Source of the DNA: an uncultured Ruminococcus sp. | Lineage (GTDB): Bacteria > Bacillota > Clostridia > Oscillospirales > Acutalibacteraceae | DNA length: 6,351 nt | Reading direction: 5' to 3' | NCBI GenBank assembly: GCA_945632055.1 | Contig: CALZCU010000060.1 | Span: 1-6,351, forward strand | Part shown: in pieces, positions 3,685-6,351 of the stretch | How the letters are laid out: each line of letters begins with the position of its first letter | How positions within the stretch are numbered: position 1 is the stretch's first letter | The notes under the pieces: model-generated | The model's database searches: none | Told to the model about the DNA's origin: nothing | Seen by the model: the letters and a program-made list of their open reading frames with translations, nothing else | Made by a program: the position numbers and the translations under genes

Positions 3685-6351
3685 TTGTCAGATACAGACA
3701 GACAGCAGGATTTGCTCAGAGAGCTTGAAATTGAGAGTATTCTTGAGGAAACCCACTATCTTGCAGATCAGGAAAAAATGGAGCAGACGGCGCAGAAATA
3801 CCGTGCAAAGCCGAAAATGGACGAAATTTTCAGCAACGCAAACAAAAAGCCGAGACTTAAAAATGAAAATCCGCTTGATGATACAGCCGATATAAAGAAC
3901 ACCATCGTTGGTGAGAAAACTGCGGCTACGATGCAGGCTTCGCTGATTATGGACGGAAGCAGTGAGGAGGTTAAAACTCCTCAGGAGGCTATAGCTGAGG
4001 CAGAGAAAAAAGCGGCTGAAAAAGCCGAGCAGGAACGGCTTAAGGCTGAGCAGGAGGCAAAGGAAGCCGCTGCAAAGGCTGAGGCAGAGGAAAACAAAAT
4101 CGTCACCCTGACCCCCGAATATGACGAAGAAACAAGATTTTCGGGAGAGGTAATCGGCGAGGTCGACCAGTTCATGGACGACGGAGCAAAAATTGAAAGC
4201 ATACATACAATCGACATTGAGCTTGAGGACAAGCCCATTGACTCAGACGATCAGAAGAAAAACGCTGAGCAAAGCAAGTTTGAACAGCTCTTCGGTGTTA
4301 AGAACGAAAGCGGAAATCCTCCGAAAAAGGTTGTTGCAAAGGTACCTGTTTACCGTCCCGACGAGCCGAGGAACATTCTCAATGTAAAGGCAGGCCGCTT
4401 TTCCGAGGTTGTCGAGCAGGAATACGAGGAATATATCCGTTCAAAGAATCCGTCCGTAATCGCCCATGTTATCCGTCCCGAGCCGAAACCCGAGCTTGAG
4501 GAAGAGGAGGAGCAGACAGGCGACACTCGTTCTGCAAAGGAAAAAATCCTGACGGCTGTTGTCGGCTTCTTTTCAAAGGACGAGTCGGACGACAACGACA
4601 CTCCAAAGGAAAAAACAAAGCCTGTTGAGGACTACATAGGCGAGGATGACGAGAAAAGTATCCTCTTTGAGCTGAATCTCAACATTAAAAAGCTCTTTGT
4701 GCGCAGTCTTATTTCGGGTGTGATAGCCGCACTGTCAATAATTCTGACTGTTGTGACAAGGCTTTTCCCGAGTGCAATCTGCTCCGCAATCGCCTTTGCG
4801 CCTGCGGCTTACGCAATACTCAACTTCCTGCTTATGGGATTTTCACTGTTCGTCAACCGTGTTGCAATGCTCAGCGGACTTTCTCCCCTCATTAACTTCA
4901 AGGGAAATTCCGACACGGCAGTCGCCGTTGCAGGCGTTGCAGGAATGTTGCAGACGGTTGTTTCATTCTTCTGTATCGGAGATATGAACGCATTTAACAT
5001 CAACTACTACTGCGTAATTGTTCTGCTTGCTTTCTTTGCAAACAACTTCGGCAAGCTTCTTATGGTGCTGAGAGTCAAGGACAATTTCAGGTTTGTTTCA
5101 TCAAAGGGACAGAAGTATGCCGCAAAAATCTACAACAACGAGTCCGTTGCTAATCAGATGCTGAGCGGTACGGCTTCCGACAAAACCATCATCGCCTATC
5201 AGCACAAAACCAAATTTCCCTCGAACTTTCTGAAAATCTCCTATGCGCCCGACCCGAGCGAGGACCTTGCGTCAAAGCTTGCGCCAATAACAACGATTAC
5301 GGCAATAATTATTACTCTGCTTTACGGAATATTCAAGGCTTCATTCTCTGACGCAATCAACACTCTTGCACTGATGACAGCCGTTGCAGTGCCCGTATCA
5401 ACGCTTCTTGCGGTTAATCTGCCAATCAGGAAGCTCTGTAAAAAGCTCCTTGCCTTTGGCGGAATGCTGGCAGGCTATCCGTCTGTAAAGCAATTCTGCG
5501 ACAGCACAGCTATTATGATTGATGCAAACGAGCTTTTCCCTGCCGACTCAATTGAGCTTGAGGGAATAAAGACCTACGAGGACTACAATGTTGACGAGTC
5601 GCTTCTGTGCGGAATTGCAATTCTCAAGGAAGCGCAGAATCCGATTGCAAATGCGTTTGATTCGGTTGTAGCCGAAACTCACGAAACTCTGCCCGAGGTT
5701 GAAAGCGTGCTTTATGAGGACGAAATGGGACTTGTCGGCTGGATTAACAGTGAAAGAATCCTTGTAGGCTCACGCAAGCTTATGGAGAAATACAGCGTGG
5801 AAACTCCCCGAATTGAATATGAGGAAAAGTACACGACAAAGGGCAGACAGGTTACATACCTTTCCCGTGCAGGCAGGCTTGTGGCAATGATTGTAACGAG
5901 ATACCACGCAGATCCCGAGCTTAAATCGGAGCTTCAGCGTGCCGAAACTAACGGAATCAGCTTCCTGATAAGGACAACCGATTTCAACATAACAAACGAC
6001 CTCATCGCAGAACTGTATAACCTGTTTTACCGCAGTATCAAAGTACTTCCGACAGGGCTGGGAAATGTTCTTAAGGAAGCCGAGGGCACTGTCGAGGACA
6101 CCTCAAGGTCATATCTGATTACGGGCGGCAAAACTGCGTCGCTTGCAAGAGCGGTATCGGGAAGCGTAAAAATCAAGCACAATATTTCCCTTGCCGTTGT
6201 AATTCAGCTTATTGCTGTAATTCTCGGTATTCTGCTTGCTTCAACTCTTGCACTGTATGCAGGAGTAGGCGTAATGGGCTCTCTTGAGGTTTTGATTTAT
6301 GCACTGTTCTGGGGTGTTGCGGCAATCGCCGCCCCGGCAATCCAAAAACCC
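3685..6351 (+). CDS. Degenerate P1B-type ATPase-like membrane protein (pseudo-pump), C-terminus cut by window
   Basis: 889 codons are visible with no stop; the frame runs off the end. Residues 1-332 are acidic and largely disordered-looking, with an Ala/Glu/Lys coiled coil at about 101-138. Eight membrane segments follow in the P1B 4+2+2 layout: about 339-360, 364-390, 411-432, 439-463, 533-551, 557-580, 835-860 and 864-886. The loop at 581-832 resembles the nucleotide-binding and phosphorylation domains: NPIANAF at 652-658 stands for the HP motif, LVGSRKLM at 693-700, GRLVAMIVTRYHAD before 744, and NGISFLIRTTDFNIT at 756-770. Catalytic signatures are lost. DKTGTLT becomes DANELFP (613-619, Asp kept). 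TGES is absent from a short actuator region (about 464-530). TGDN becomes TTDF. GDGxNDxP is missing. CPC becomes VPV (569-571). Transport by ATP hydrolysis is therefore unlikely; a scaffold or sensor role is inference. It is probably in an operon with rlmB. The family relation is seen by motif alignment only. Confidence 0.75.
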   Translation, partial: MSDTDRQQDLLRELEIESILEETHYLADQEKMEQTAQKYRAKPKMDEIFSNANKKPRLKNENPLDDTADIKNTIVGEKTAATMQASLIMDGSSEEVKTPQEAIAEAEKKAAEKAEQERLKAEQEAKEAAAKAEAEENKIVTLTPEYDEETRFSGEVIGEVDQFMDDGAKIESIHTIDIELEDKPIDSDDQKKNAEQSKFEQLFGVKNESGNPPKKVVAKVPVYRPDEPRNILNVKAGRFSEVVEQEYEEYIRSKNPSVIAHVIRPEPKPELEEEEEQTGDTRSAKEKILTAVVGFFSKDESDDNDTPKEKTKPVEDYIGEDDEKSILFELNLNIKKLFVRSLISGVIAALSIILTVVTRLFPSAICSAIAFAPAAYAILNFLLMGFSLFVNRVAMLSGLSPLINFKGNSDTAVAVAGVAGMLQTVVSFFCIGDMNAFNINYYCVIVLLAFFANNFGKLLMVLRVKDNFRFVSSKGQKYAAKIYNNESVANQMLSGTASDKTIIAYQHKTKFPSNFLKISYAPDPSEDLASKLAPITTITAIIITLLYGIFKASFSDAINTLALMTAVAVPVSTLLAVNLPIRKLCKKLLAFGGMLAGYPSVKQFCDSTAIMIDANELFPADSIELEGIKTYEDYNVDESLLCGIAILKEAQNPIANAFDSVVAETHETLPEVESVLYEDEMGLVGWINSERILVGSRKLMEKYSVETPRIEYEEKYTTKGRQVTYLSRAGRLVAMIVTRYHADPELKSELQRAETNGISFLIRTTDFNITNDLIAELYNLFYRSIKVLPTGLGNVLKEAEGTVEDTSRSYLITGGKTASLARAVSGSVKIKHNISLAVVIQLIAVILGILLASTLALYAGVGVMGSLEVLIYALFWGVAAIAAPAIQKP

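Noticed and set aside
3961..3988. Internal Shine-Dalgarno-like GAGGAGG (3964-3970) and AGGAGG (3983-3988)
   Set aside because: No in-frame ATG, GTG or TTG lies at a usable distance; they follow from Glu codons in the acidic arm.
3688..4206. 172-codon minus-strand open frame
   Set aside because: It is antisense to the Glu/Lys/Ala-rich N-terminal arm of the ATPase-like gene. Reversed GAG/AAG/GCx codons give Leu/Phe/Ser/Cys-rich nonsense, and there is no start signal.
5461..6180. Frameshift or sequencing error as the cause of the lost ATPase motifs
   Set aside because: The reading frame stays open and motif-like on both sides of each lost signature, and substitutions occur at several separate sites. 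One error could not explain them.
1..6351. CRISPR array, tRNA, rRNA or insertion sequence
   Set aside because: No regularly spaced repeats, cloverleaf-like segments, rRNA-like sequence or transposase motifs were seen.

Overview
The window looks like chromosomal DNA from a low-GC, endospore-forming Firmicute, most likely a Clostridia member of the Ruminococcaceae/Oscillospiraceae type. That placement is an inference. It rests on adjacent spmA-spmB spore-maturation genes, an AbrB/SpoVT-type regulator with a zinc ribbon, clear Shine-Dalgarno sites, extended -10 (TGnTATAAT) promoters and very AT-rich intergenic DNA. I see no tRNA, rRNA, CRISPR array, transposase or phage gene.

Layout. Bases 1-183 hold no gene, only inverted repeats. 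A small AbrB-family gene (184-420, minus) has a near-consensus sigma-A promoter and is divergent from spmA-spmB (564-1696, plus). A gene-free, repeat-rich 360-base gap follows (1697-2056). It contains several 9-mers resembling DnaA boxes and recurring TGTAAAT-type motifs. Next is an AT-rich gene for a membrane protein that resembles the DUF6512 family (2057-2638). The gap at 2639-2895 carries four copies of a TGGTATAAT motif in alternating orientation, forming nested inverted repeats. The last of these is probably the promoter of rlmB (2896-3645), a 23S rRNA 2'-O-methyltransferase gene. Just 39 bases after rlmB, with a TTG start, begins a long open frame (3685 to the window end, 889 codons, incomplete).

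The most interesting object is that last gene. About 330 acidic, coiled-coil-rich residues precede eight predicted membrane segments and a large cytosolic loop laid out like a P1B-type ATPase. Every catalytic signature is altered or absent. The phosphorylation motif DKTGTLT aligns with DANELFP, the TGES-bearing actuator domain is shrunken and lacks TGES, TGDN reads TTDF, GDGxNDxP is missing, the intramembrane CPC reads VPV and the HP motif reads NP. The frame is uninterrupted, so this looks like a maintained pseudo-pump rather than a decaying gene.

How the genes fit together: SpmA and SpmB probably act as a pair in spore-core dehydration. rlmB and the ATPase-like gene probably share a transcript. 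A functional link between the sporulation pair and the other genes is not shown by the sequence.
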